Assembly: GCA_029339505.1 (NCBI GenBank)
Contig: JAQISU010000234.1
Location: forward strand, 368,501-432,500
Length of the DNA: 64,000 nucleotides
Reading direction: 5' to 3'
Source of the DNA: Unio delphinus
Taxonomy: Eukaryota; Mollusca; Bivalvia; Unionida; Unionidae
How positions within the stretch are numbered: the stretch's first letter is position 1; each line of letters begins with the position of its first letter. Under the pieces are notes generated by a model. The model searched no databases and was not told the origin of the DNA. It worked only from the letters and a program-made list of their open reading frames with translations. Below are positions 19,086 through 32,386 of the stretch, one piece after another. The position numbers were made by a program, and so were the translations under genes.

Positions 19086-22000
19086 GTGGAACATCTCTGT
19101 ATAAATATCTGAATGTGATTGTGCCGTTAATTTGTGCAAACGGAATTGAAGTATCTGTCTGTGTGTCGAACTGTCTGTTCGTCAACATCTGTGTAACGTG
19201 TAAATATCCGGAAAGCTAGAAGTCCGAGTGTCGGAGCTGTCTGAGTTGTAAAACATCCGGGTCGACATCTAGGGTAGTGAGGAACCGTTGGTTCTGGTAG
19301 ATGTTGTATGTTGTCTGAACGTATAACTGTGGTGGATCCGTGAAGGGAAACGTCCGATAATAGTATTGGTCAACCCTGGGTTTTCGGGGAAACTGGGAGA
19401 CGATTCAACTGTTGCTGAATCGTGCGGTTATACGGGGTCGAGACACATATGTGTATTGAAATTGTTATACAATTTAATACATTGTTGTATTTGCATCCTT
19501 ATGTCAGATCACAATAATATTTCAAGTGATCGCATAGATATCAATAAAAGCTAGCAACTTGATTGAATACAAGTATATGGTCGTGCTAGTTATCGCAATC
19601 CATCGTGCGATAGTATAGTTTGTCCTTTTGTATTAATATTTACTTTGTTCATGTATTGTGAATGGTTGTGAGTGTAATTGTGGGTTGAGTGCATGAATTA
19701 TTGTGTTGTTACATCTGTATTTTTTTCATTTATAATTTATTACATAAATTTATATTTTCTTTCACAAATTGTGTTTGTATTGTTCATTTAATCCACCCTC
19801 CTCTCGGTAACAATTCTGTTACACAGACATACACAGAGAAATATCATTTATTAACGTAAGAAAACGATTTGAGGATGAAGAATAATTCAAACTGTAAACA
19901 TAGTACTAGACATCAGATCAACAAGAAAAGAAAAACATAAATGATATAAAACGATCAACAGTTAAGATTCAGAGGAGTTCAGAGAAATGTTGGTTTTATT
20001 AAACCTGAAATTTTCACGCAGTAATTCCTAAGTATCATACATAAGGAACTAATATTAGTCAGCTCGCCTTATAGGGGTCATTGGGGCAGAACGAATTTAA
20101 GAACCCTACTCACCCCATTCACAACTAATGCCAAAATCATTGGGACCAGTACTCAAAGGAAAGGGTGCTATTAATTTATCTTTCTTGTAAGATAGTAACG
20201 TTCAAGAGAATAATCAATACCAATACTGAATTAAAGTATCATAATTTTTGTGATGTGTAGCATTAGTTATCGAGCTATAACAAAACTAATCTCCATCACA
20301 TGGTATCATGCCCATTTTTTAGCAACTGCTGTTAGCATTTGTTTAATAAAAAAAATGTATATGACTTAGATGAAAAGATCTTGAAAGGATTTATTATACA
20401 TATATACCAGATTCAGATATTTGAAATTAAATACGATATTTTTGTACAAATGCCTCACCGTATGAAAAATCATAACATTACTGAACGTCTTGTCAGTGAG
20501 CGGTCTACTTTAAATACTTGCACATCTTACGCTGTACAGGTATGTGAGTTATTAATTTCTTGCGTATAAGTTATAACTATTATATTATCACCTTTATCAT
20601 TGTACATTTTCGATAAATTCGGTCTACCTGGTATAATGCATATAGGAAGTTTGGAAAATCAGGTCTTATTGACCTTGGTGTGGTTCAAGCCTGATGCCAT
20701 GGAAACAGAGACTTGTCCATAAGCAATAAAGCTTTTGACCAGACTTGGTATTTAGAGGCATTCCGATGTACAAGCTGGTAATCAGTGATTCTATTTTCAA
20801 ACGTCCAGGATCATGTATTTAGTTGTACTGGCTTGGAAGCATGAAAAAACAAGACAGTACGAGTGAATATTTATTTTTTCACCCGGCTTGTAGATACGTC
20901 ACGCGAATGCCATGACTAATACTAATATGTTGTTGAAACTATACACCTGCGGTCTCTCTTTCCACAAAATGTGTTAGTGTTTTAAAATCAATGCTGAGAA
21001 GAATATGACAAAATTTTACAGAAATCCTCGATAGATTAGGTCTTTAATATTGGTACCAATAAAGTTGATCTACTATTAAATATGGTATTCATGACTTAAA
21101 ATTGGAAAGCCTCTGAATGACTTCTTCAAAAAGTATTAATCGAAGTTATGCAAATTATACAGAAAAACTTTCTAGCAAATTCAACTTTACACAAATGGTC
21201 CTAATCTGTCATCCAATATGTCCGCCATTGCCACAAAATAGATAAAGAAATATTTTAATAACAAAAAGCATCATGACCTAGAATGTTCACTAGATTGACC
21301 GTGCTTACTAATAAAATGTAGGTTTTAATAAAAGGTAGGTTTTATCAAGGTGAGATGTCCCAAGCCGAATTCGATTATTGGTTGAGTAAGACCTTGATAA
21401 TAATTCTACCACTATCTTGTCTTGAATCGAAATCCGAATAAAAATTTGATACACTGTCTTTGTCCGAGAATTCGGTATGAGCACATAAAAAGGTTCCAAT
21501 TATACGAATTAATTATTTAAACTCCAACTGAACTGAAGAAAAGTTTAGATGGATTAAAAACTGGCTACAACACAGATGTAAAAAGTTCCAAACTAACAAT
21601 GTTTCATTCAAGCAAAGATTATACTGTATTTAAATACGCAGTTTAGAAAATCTCCCCAAATTACAAATCAGGAAGGGAGCGAATGAGTCATGTGATCGTT
21701 TATATCACGTACTCTTAACATGACACTAACAATAACAAATCTTTTACTTTGAGAATAAAAGTAATTACTTTCTTTTTAAAGAAAATCTGTTTAAGTGGAT
21801 GCTATTAAACTTGAATCAATGTCAGGATGAAGGTCAACATTACTTCTTTACTAACAATTAATTCATTCCCATCGGTATACTTGAACAAAAAACAACATCT
21901 CTAGTAATTAAATTTACATCAAAATAACATGTAAGGAAGAATGAAACAATAATTTTAAACTGAAAACCAAACAACTATATTTAAAACAAATATGTATCAA

Positions 22001-22248
22001 ATCATATATGAGTAACAGCACACATTATGCTTATTTAACATAACGTAAAGTTTAATAAACTTTGCAATTTATCACATTTACCTATGCTGCAAAATTCAGA
22101 TCTGTCACGACATAATGGAGTGGTATATCTGGGTTAATCAGTTTTTTAGGTGCAATCATTAAAACAAAATAAAATAGACCATTGTCCGACATCACAATAT
22201 GTGATAGCATATCAGTCTGTGTTATTTGCATTTGGACCAAACTTATAA

Positions 22249-22353
<105 letters not shown>

Positions 22354-22887
22354 TAAATCCTGAAGTTATATTGTTTTCCAGTATCACCTGTGATTACTGG
22401 AATACATCGAAATTGTTTTGTGCACCAACATACAGGGGATTGTCTTTACCGAGACAGTTTATATACATTTGGTAAGCTATCAGTTTACTTAAGTTAGGAC
22501 CTTTATAGACAACTATCCACTGTGTACAGTTTCATTTGTACCAAAGAGAATAATCATACAAAAGTATTTGATTTAAGACAGTTGATTGCTAATTAGAAAT
22601 AACTTTGAGACATATGTAACAAGAAAAAGATGCAATTCGTTAATTTTAACCTTGACTATAGTAAACTTTAAAATGACCATCACATAATCAGCATAACGTG
22701 TCTTATCATGTCAGTTATTTGCGCAATTATTTCATATTTTAAAATGTTTTTCTTTCGAATGAATACTTAATTGTCCACATGCTATACAAGCTATAACGAA
22801 TTTTACACATGCTATACACGCTATAACGAATACATAAAGGATATGTGGACATGAGTTGATGCCAACATACAGAAAACAAATGCTATC

Positions 22888-23692
22888 TGTTACGTGTATT
22901 TGATTTGGGTCATTTATTTTTTATTATATTTGTTTCTTTGTCAGATTCAAATTCGACATTTTAAGTTTAAGATTCATTCATTGGGAGATGACCTGTACTT
23001 TACAAATAAACACCAGGTGTTGACATCATTTCTGACCTGGCTTCAGAGTTGTAAACAAGCTTTTAAAATGATTGGTTGATTCCAAGGATATTATGGAGCT
23101 TTGTTATAAACATCTTTCTATTTTTAGTTGGGTCATACGGTGTGTACGAGATTTTTTGAACGTAAATTTGTTCTAGAAGATTCTATAAGATCATGTGACC
23201 CTTTCCTTGTTTACGTAAAAACAGGTATATAAATTATGTTTTGGAGCGAAATATTTAGAAGAAGTTGGCCTGTTAGAATATTAAGTTGTGTCGTTTTGAG
23301 TTATTTTAAATTGCCTTGTATTAGAAATTATTTCAATTCGTTTGGATCAAGAGGATTTATTTTGTTATTTATCTGGAAAATAATTGTGCTCATTGAATTT
23401 CATTACCAGGTACTGACTTAATCACGTGACATCGTCTTCCATCTTCGATCCTTCACTAAGATTCGAACTGTGAATTATTTGGACATTTTATTACCGAGAC
23501 ATTTGCAATTTCTCTAGTGGATAATATTTTGAATTATTTTTGGATTAATTTTGGAATTGATTCTAAAAACCGTAAGTTTATTTTTCTTTTCTGGAAAATA
23601 TTTGTACTCAATAAAATGTTTATTAAGTTTTTACAAGCTTGTAATTCTCACTCTTTCTATGTTACTGTTTATTTGAGCCTAATCAAGTAACA
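22888..23692 (+). mobile_element. LTR-like sequence (single LTR) in spacer
   Basis: Bounded by TGTTAC and GTAACA, inverted 6-bp ends of LTR type. Inside, GGTATATAAATT (about 23224) could be a promoter TATA box, and AATAAAATG (about 23610) a polyadenylation signal, in the expected order. A TGG-starting primer-binding-site-like motif follows 7 nt after the end. No gag/pol is present before the arm begins at 23928, so this is a truncated remnant. Confidence 0.5.
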
Positions 23693-23699
23693 TAGAAAT

Positions 23700-23718
23700 T
23701 GGTGGCCTCGTCCGAGAT
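23700..23718 (+). other. Primer-binding-site-like motif
   Basis: TGGTGGCCTCGTCCGAGAT resembles the tRNA-Pro type primer-binding site used by some retroelements (one extra base, few mismatches), just downstream of the LTR-like end. Confidence 0.45.
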
Positions 23719-26700
23719 TGGGATCAATTGGAATTTGATCTGGAAACGAGACGTGGCAGACAGACAGACAAACCTAACAAAATGACATAATGTTTAGTTA
23801 GTGGGACAGGTGGATATCGGAATTAGGTAGCATATTAACCCATAACTCTGGAGTACACTGTAACAAGGAATATGAAAATGTATTCAGTTCATATTTAAAT
23901 AGAAAACATGCCATTTTATTACATTCATTACATTCTTCCTTACATGTTATTTTGATGTAAATTTAATTACTAGAGATGTTGTTTTTTGTTCAAGTATACC
24001 GATGGGAATGAATTAATTGTTAGTAAAGAAGTAATGTTGACCTTCATCCTGACATTGATTCAAGTTTAATAGCATCCACTTAAACAGATTTTCTTTAAAA
24101 AGAAAGTAATTACTTTTATTCTCAAAGTAAAAGATTTGTTATTGTTAGTGTCATGTTAAGAGTACGTGATATAAACGATCACATGACTCATTCGCTCCCT
24201 TCCTGATTTGTAATTTGGGGAGATTTTCTAAACTGCGTATTTAAATACAGTATAATCTTTGCTTGAATGAAACATTGTTAGTTTGGAACTTTTTACATCT
24301 GTGTTGTAGCCAGTTTTTAATCCATCTAAACTTTTCTTCAGTTCAGTTGGAGTTTAAATAATTAATTCGTATAATTGGAACCTTTTTATGTGCTCATACC
24401 GAATTCTCGGACAAAGACAGTGTATCAAATTTTTATTCGGATTTCGATTCAAGACAAGATAGTGGTAGAATTATTATCAAGGTCTTACTCAACCAATAAT
24501 CGAATTCGGCTTGGGACATCTCACCTTGATAAAACCTACCTTTTATTAAAACCTACATTTTATTAGTAAGCACGGTCAATCTAGTGAACATTCTAGGTCA
24601 TGATGCTTTTTGTTATTAAAATATTTCTTTATCTATTTTGTGGCAATGGCGGACATATTGGATGACAGATTAGGACCATTTGTGTAAAGTTGAATTTGCT
24701 AGAAAGTTTTTCTGTATAATTTGCATAACTTCGATTAATACTTTTTGAAGAAGTCATTCAGAGGCTTTCCAATTTTAAGTCATGAATACCATATTTAATA
24801 GTAGATCAACTTTATTGGTACCAATATTAAAGACCTAATCTATCGAGGATTTCTGTAAAATTTTGTCATATTCTTCTCAGCATTGATTTTAAAACACTAA
24901 CACATTTTGTGGAAAGAGAGACCGCAGGTGTATAGTTTCAACAACATATTAGTATTAGTCATGGCATTCGCGTGACGTATCTACAAGCCGGGTGAAAAAA
25001 TAAATATTCACTCGTACTGTCTTGTTTTTTCATGCTTCCAAGCCAGTACAACTAAATACATGATCCTGGACGTTTGAAAATAGAATCACTGATTACCAGC
25101 TTGTACATCGGAATGCCTCTAAATACCAAGTCTGGTCAAAAGCTTTATTGCTTATGGACAAGTCTCTGTTTCCATGGCATCAGGCTTGAACCACACCAAG
25201 GTCAATAAGACCTGATTTTCCAAACTTCCTATATGCATTATACCAGGTAGACCGAATTTATCGAAAATGTACAATGATAAAGGTGATAATATAATAGTTA
25301 TAACTTATACGCAAGAAATTAATAACTCACATACCTGTACAGCGTAAGATGTGCAAGTATTTAAAGTAGACCGCTCACTGACAAGACGTTCAGTAATGTT
25401 ATGATTTTTCATACGGTGAGGCATTTGTACAAAAATATCGTATTTAATTTCAAATATCTGAATCTGGTATATATGTATAATAAATCCTTTCAAGATCTTT
25501 TCATCTAAGTCATATACATTTTTTTTATTAAACAAATGCTAACAGCAGTTGCTAAAAAATGGGCATGATACCATGTGATGGAGATTAGTTTTGTTATAGC
25601 TCGATAACTAATGCTACACATCACAAAAATTATGATACTTTAATTCAGTATTGGTATTGATTATTCTCTTGAACGTTACTATCTTACAAGAAAGATAAAT
25701 TAATAGCACCCTTTCCTTTGAGTACTGGTCCCAATGATTTTGGCATTAGTTGTGAATGGGGTGAGTAGGGTTCTTAAATTCGTTCTGCCCCAATGACCCC
25801 TATAAGGCGAGCTGACTAATATTAGTTCCTTATGTATGATACTTAGGAATTACTGCGTGAAAATTTCAGGTTTAATAAAACCAACATTTCTCTGAACTCC
25901 TCTGAATCTTAACTGTTGATCGTTTTATATCATTTATGTTTTTCTTTTCTTATTGATCTGATGTCTAGTACTATGTTTACAGTTTGAATTATTCTTCATC
26001 CTCAAATCGTTTTCTTACGTTAATAAATGATATTTCTCTGTGTATGTCTGTGTAACAGAATTGTTACCGAGAGGAGGGTGGATTAAATGAACAATACAAA
26101 CACAATTTGTGAAAGAAAATATAAATTTATGTAATAAATTATAAATGAAAAAAATACAGATGTAACAACACAATAATTCATGCACTCAACCCACAATTAC
26201 ACTCACAACCATTCACAATACATGAACAAAGTAAATATTAATACAAAAGGACAAACTATACTATCGCACGATGGATTGCGATAACTAGCACGACCATATA
26301 CTTGTATTCAATCAAGTTGCTAGCTTTTATTGATATCTATGCGATCACTTGAAATATTATTGTGATCTGACATAAGGATGCAAATACAACAATGTATTAA
26401 ATTGTATAACAATTTCAATACACATATGTGTCTCGACCCCGTATAACCGCACGATTCAGCAACAGTTGAATCGTCTCCCAGTTTCCCCGAAAACCTAGGG
26501 TTGACCAATACTATTATCGGACGTTTCCCTTCACGGATCCACCACAGTTATACGTTCAGACAACATACAACATCTACCAGAACCAACGGTTCCTCACTAC
26601 CCTAGATGTCGACCCGGATGTTTTACAACTCAGACAGCTCCGACACTCGGACTTCTAGCTTTCCGGATATTTACACGTTACACAGATGTTGACGAACAGA

Positions 26701-26788
26701 CAGTTCGACACACAGACAGATACTTCAATTCCGTTTGCACAAATTAACGGCACAATCACATTCAGATATTTATACAGAGATGTTCCAC

Positions 26789-27034
26789 AACAAATCAGAC
26801 GATATCAAAGACGTTTATCAAAAGATGGTATCAGATGTGTTAACAGCTACGGTATCAGAAATGGTATCAACTACGTTAGCAGCTACGGTATCAGAAACAT
26901 TGACATCTACGGTATCAGATCTACGGTATCAGAAACATTGACATCTACGGTATCAGCGATTATCAGATCTATGGTAACACCGATTGTCAGCTACAGTATC
27001 AGAAACACGGTAACAGCCCTTTGGCTGGAGATTG
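26789..27034 (+). repeat. Degenerate GATACCGTAG minisatellite, right arm
   Basis: Mirror of 18840-19085 with no length change. The frame it opens (CTACGGTATCAGA units) is a repeat artefact. Confidence 0.85.
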
Positions 27035-27923
27035 CAAGACGAGCTTATCTATCCTTCGATTAGATATTTTGGTTCCCGTCATTATTATGAGAAATATCTC
27101 GCCTTATATACTCTCTATAGGTGAACATAAATCACATCGAGCTTGCCGTGCACCACGTGAAACGAGTATTTCGGATTTCATGTAAATAACAAACTGGCAC
27201 ATGCAAATCGTTACACGCCACTTACCTTGGAGAAAACCACTTAATCACCCCAGGTAATGCGTGTACGACGAAATCAAGAAAATGGTGAGTTTCGTTTGCA
27301 ATTCAAGAAGAACAAAAATCAGTTCAATTTTCGCCTAATTCTGTGACAGTCTTCTTTCTCCTTTTCCTTGTTGTCATTGACATGCTAAGTAAATCTGCCA
27401 ACGACCATGACGAGCCGGAAAAAATAAAATAGTTTGGGCAACTAATTTTGACAACCAAAAATGTCATAATTATATGGTTTCCACCATGCTTAAACAGGTA
27501 TCGATGTGTTTGATATTGTGTAGGTTCCCGCCTCTTCAAGTCGGACAGATTAATTCCATTCCTACTGTATTTCCATTGTTGCACATGTTACGTTAAATAT
27601 GCTCCACTTCGACAATAAAGAAGCAGGAAGATGTAGAGATTAAGGAAAGGATATTGATAGATATAGGCAATCAAATGAAACACTGGAAATATAAGCAGTA
27701 CAAGCCACGCATCACTTTGTCATATATGCAACTTTTATTGCAAAGACAAATAGGCTTCCAATCTGTAAGACAATCTTTAATTTGCTTGCAAAGTAGTCTG
27801 TGTACATTTATACATGATGTGACTAAGTTGTTTTAAAAGTTAAACATTGTTAGGTGATTATAGCGTTCTTTCGATCATAATATCTCGATAATATCAGTAA
27901 ATTCTTTAAAATAAACCGGCTGC

Positions 27924-27997
27924 ATGTATGTATGTATGTATGTATGTATGTATGTATGTATGTATGTATGTATGTATGTATGTATGTATGTATGTAT
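27924..27997 (-). repeat. (CATA)n microsatellite, right arm
   Basis: Mirror of 17850-17951, shorter by 28 bp (seven units). Confidence 0.97.
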
Positions 27998-28399
27998 CGA
28001 CCCGACAAATAAAAATGCAAAAGGCTTGTAGGATGGCCATCTTTTATTGTTCGTGTCAATTGTTTTTAATTCAGTTGCAATATCCAGTAAAAGAAGAATT
28101 CAAACAACAGCTTTATAAGTACAGTATGTGTAACATCCAATAAGCTGAGAAATGAAAAGGGAGACATGTATACAGTAGGATGGATAAAGCTAACATTATA
28201 TTCTGTGACATTCCTGATACTGAAGAGAAATATAATTTTCTTTTAGAATGTCATGTGCATACTATCATGAGTGTAAACTCAATTCAAAAATACTTCTGAT
28301 ATAACGAATAAATGCACACGTATATTGAACTGTTGACTCCTAGCAGTAAGAAACGAATAAGCTCAACAGCAAATGTGATATATGACGCATTTAAAATAA

Positions 28400-28741
28400 G
28401 TGATATATTATTATTTCCTGAGTAATGTAAAGATTTTAGATATTAGTCCATTCTGACACATTATTATTTCCTGAGTAATGTATGATAAAGATTTTAGATA
28501 TTAGTCCATTCTGACACATTATTATTTCCTGAGTAATGTATGATAAAGATTGTAGATATTAGTCCATTATGACACATTATTATTTCCTGACTAATGTATG
28601 ATAAAGATATTAGATATTAGTCCATTCTGACACATTATTATTTCCTGAGAAATGTATGATAAAGATTTTAGATATTAGTCCACTCTGACACATTATTATT
28701 TCCTGAGTAATGTATGATAAAGATTTTAGATAGTAGACCAT
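28400..28741 (-). repeat. 58-bp minisatellite, right arm
   Basis: Mirror of 17105-17445, same unit order and same partial last unit, so the array has not changed since duplication. Confidence 0.9.
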
Positions 28742-29301
28742 TCTCAAATTTTCATCTCTTGACAATGACTATTTTAGTTTCTCTATAAAATTTAACATAT
28801 TCTATTTGACAACCAATCAAAACGTTTTGTACTATTTATTTTATAATGAAAAAGACACTTATGATCCCAAATTTTTGAATCGGTTGTGTCCCACACAAAA
28901 TGCAAACAGATGCATGGAAATTTAGAACTGAAACGTAGCAGAGTAATATATCAGAAAAATGTTCACCGTCAAGGACGTACATATTTGTATTATCTTTCTG
29001 AAACGTAAACAATAATGTATTAATAAAACAACAAGGATTCCATAGCAACTGTTCTCAGTATTATCTTAATAGTATCGATATGTGTTAATATCTTCAATAA
29101 GTGCTTCATAACCGTGACCCTAAAATGACGTATTAATATTTATCGCGCTTTGAAATGAACTTATATATTTCGGCAAGAAAGTAGAAAAATGTAGAAGTGG
29201 CAAAACGTATTGACTGTCACTTGTTGAGGACGACACCGGATGATTTCAACTTAGTGACACTTTAAATTTATCGTTGATACATTCGTAATCATTTGTGACT
29301 A

Positions 29302-29443
29302 TTAGTCAGACGTGAATGAAATATTGAAACCCCTTCCGCCGGACCCAGTAAATTGATATAATATTATCAATGCACATGGCTTGTTACAAGTAAAGTCCAA
29401 TCCGATCACGGTTGCTTCGTTTTCTTTAAACCATGATGTTACT
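29302..29443 (-). CDS. Host terminal exon: C-terminal half of a CUB domain, right arm
   Basis: Same exon as 16403-16544, on the minus strand. It is in the right orientation and phase to follow the CUB exon at 51961-52156: that exon ends with two bases (GG) after a GT-AAGC donor, and this one supplies the third base after a C-rich/T-rich tract and CAG. Together they complete one CUB domain ending in SFTSD and a stop. The intron between them is about 22.5 kb and contains the whole Polinton. Confidence 0.72.
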
Positions 29444-31022
29444 CTGCAAGAAAAAAACAATAAAGTTAATAAATTAGTCAGTGGAACTAATTCTTAATCT
29501 TCCTGGACCGTAAACCACTTACTAATGGTCATCGGTCCATCAATATGTTAATACACTGATACACTGGCTTTGTCATCTCTTTCAGGTATTCAATAAATCT
29601 AAAGTGTAAATTTGGGTTCTTATTTTGTTGTTCAGTACTGGGCGTCTCGTATTTCCTGTATATATCGTTTATCCACAGAAACTTAATGTATTTCTTTAAA
29701 CACTGTCAAGGAAAAGGAAAGTTAGATTGCACATGCAATCTTCAAACAAAAAAAAACTTTTAGAGAAAATAAGACGTCTCAAATGTAAACAAAACCTAAA
29801 TAATTCTTAAAGTTTTTATTTTACATCCATATGTGATATTACGAATTTGGATTATTCCTAGTAATTTTTAATCCGATGTATACGCTTTGTATTCTTATAT
29901 TGTTGTACATCTTTCAGTTATTCACATCTACATTTAATATTGGTTATTTATACTTTATTGTATGGATATTAAATAGTCCATTCTATTTTCGAATGTACCT
30001 TCCTTTATAACTTGGGTATAATATTCATATCCTATCGCTTGTGCAAAGAACTGAGCCAAAAGTACTGTCCTTAACAGTCTTGTACAAAGCGCGACACAAA
30101 ATAAATGTTTTATAAGTTTTTCAGTAACTTTTAAATGTCATAAAAAGTGTTTCAGATATCATCCTAAAAGGACGACGATTTGGTAAGCTGTAATGCTAAC
30201 GTTAAGGCCATATAATAGGTGTATACATGTTTTAAGATATAATTTGAACGGTAACAGCTATACACTAGCAAGACAAGAATAAGCAAAGGCCAAATATGAT
30301 TAAACATAAATAACATTTGACGAGATGTTATCAAACGTTTGTACTATGTTTTTGTTGTTGTTGCTGGTGATGGTGGTGGTGGTGTTGTTATTGCTGCTAT
30401 TTTTGATCATGATAGTGATGTTGCCGCGGATGATGATACTCATACCGATGATGTCCATTACCGAGCATATTTGGGATAGCACCCATAAGGCAGATTAATT
30501 ACACCACCCTCGCTTATCATGCCGCCAAAAGCATGCCCTTATGGTTGGATAGTGGAGTGGATATTCCAACGTATTAAGCTACATTCATATTTTGAACACT
30601 AAGGAGATTTTTATAACGACCATTTTGGATCCACCAAGAACTGTTAGCTTAGACCTGATAGCAGCAAATGCCTTATGTAAACGAACTAGATGTCCATCCA
30701 GGTGAATTTAGCTATAAAGATTATGTAGCAGCTTTCAACTAAAAGAACCAGTATGGTGTAGCTTATAGTTGGATACAAGTTTATCATTATACTTTATTTA
30801 TACTTTGTCTAAATAACATGAACTTTAAATCTAACAAATTTTCATTATCACTTGACATCGACAATATTCTATTGCAATTCATCTAATTGTTGATTTGCGA
30901 AAGTTACTAAAATATCAGCACATTTTTTATTGTCTATGGAATACTTTAGTTCATATTTATATGTCACAAAAAGAAGGAAAATTATCGATTTCACATTGAC
31001 ATTTAGTTGCACTAATATTGCG

Positions 31023-31078
31023 GTACGTACATACATACATACATACATACATACATACATACATACATACATACATAC

Positions 31079-31109
<31 letters not shown>

Positions 31110-31180
31110 CATACATACATACATACATACATACATACATACATACATACATACATACATACATACATACTTACATACAT

Positions 31181-31261
<81 letters not shown>

Positions 31262-31347
31262 TACATACATACATACATACATACATACATACATACATAC
31301 ATACATACATACATACATACATACATACATACATACATACATGCATG
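31023..31347 (-). repeat. (TATG)n/(TG)n microsatellite, right arm
   Basis: Mirror of 14558-14822 with a longer TG run (about 31198-31256) and different interruptions. The open frames over it are artefacts. Confidence 0.97.
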
Positions 31348-31527
31348 CATATAAATATACTAAAACGAATAACAAATTATTAACACTAATTGTGCTGTGT
31401 CTACATCTCTGGCTCAAATTACACATTATTAAATGAACAAACAACTAAGCTGATATGATCACCTTGGAACGTAACGGCTCCTGCTCAACTTTCAGCTTTA
31501 ATATGATGCCATTTTATTCTCAGATAC

Positions 31528-31744
31528 TAGACGTGGACGTTTCTAATCCCAGCCGATTCATACCAAAGAATTATAAAAAATGATATTACGAGCTGCCTTG
31601 CTTCGTGATCAGCATCAAGTGACATGGAACCAAGATAATATGACTGGGTGGGACATGATGCAACATGCTTGTTGCAGCATGTCCTAGTAATAGACATTAG
31701 TAAAAACTGCAACGATGCAGACATCGTAGCGACATTACTGAACA
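31528..31744 (-). repeat. Dispersed repeat, copy in right arm
   Basis: Mirror of 14146-14362. Related copy at 62750-62968. Confidence 0.5.
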
Positions 31745-32321
31745 TTATTAAAGCTACGTTATGAAACCAAATTACACACGCATACACACACAGACACAAA
31801 CACACGCACAATGCATCTATATTCCGCTGCTTTTGAATGTTTTGATAGATCGAATAAACGGTTGGTATTATCTTTATCTCTAGCGTTTATCCTAGCATTC
31901 GTTTCTCCACTAGTCCTTGCTTACAGTTCGCTCTTCTTTCACCCGTTGAAAAACGTTTAATCGTGTTTGCTACAAACAAAATATTATTTGATTCCTCCCT
32001 TCTTTTTATTTATATTTGTTGGAGAATCTCGTTATTTCTTTGCCCGTAAATTTATTATAGGAAAACATCTTGATACAATTGAGTCCACGCTTCGCAATGT
32101 GTTCAATCAAATAAGTGACGCCATCATTATTATTATTTCGTTTGAATATTTCACATTAATAGCATAGTTGTATTCTCATTGATATGAACTGGGGTCATTG
32201 TATAACATTCGATTATTTAGTATGTGTTTCTCCTGAATGTCAGAACAGATTCACTCTAACTTGAAATTAATTTGTTACCGAAAAATGAATGGTTCGGTTG
32301 GAACATAATCTGGTAATAAAC

Positions 32322-32386
32322 ATGAAAGACATGACTGGCATTTTAGTTTTTCTCCAACTCATTGTGTATTGTTCCTTTGTCAACAG
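32322..32386 (+). CDS. Possible signal-peptide exon, right arm
   Basis: Mirror of 13504-13568 with the ATG, hydrophobic core and CAG|GTAATG donor intact. It is opposite in direction to the CUB gene. Confidence 0.3.

Larger units (their letters stand above)
1..21947 (+). repeat. Left arm of giant inverted repeat
   Basis: The reverse complement of this whole stretch recurs at 23928-50506. Summed mirror coordinates stay almost constant (50506 for positions 1-1545, 45992-45874 further in), so there are very few indels: a gap of about 4.5 kb near 1545, a 99-bp gap near 3501, microsatellite length changes, and a few 1-bp indels. The substitutions I saw are sparse. The arm holds a truncated Polinton (1-11087) and host DNA (11088-21947). 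It probably continues to the left of the window. Either a recent segmental inverted duplication or two haplotypes joined by the assembler could explain it. Confidence 0.95.
16545..21947. other. Host sequence downstream of the terminal exon, left arm
   Basis: AT-rich DNA with minisatellites and a microsatellite (listed separately) and short open frames only. I see no gene I can support. A polyadenylation-type AATAAA lies near 17007, which could end the host transcript. Confidence 0.6.
23928..29301. other. Host sequence, right arm, inner part
   Basis: Mirror of 16545-21947. Only short open frames and repeats are visible; no gene I can support. Confidence 0.6.

Noticed and set aside
18811..19188. 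125-residue frame with VSETLTSTVS/YGIRN repeats (also 26686-27063)
   Set aside because: Reflects a degenerate minisatellite read in several frames; no splice sites or domains.
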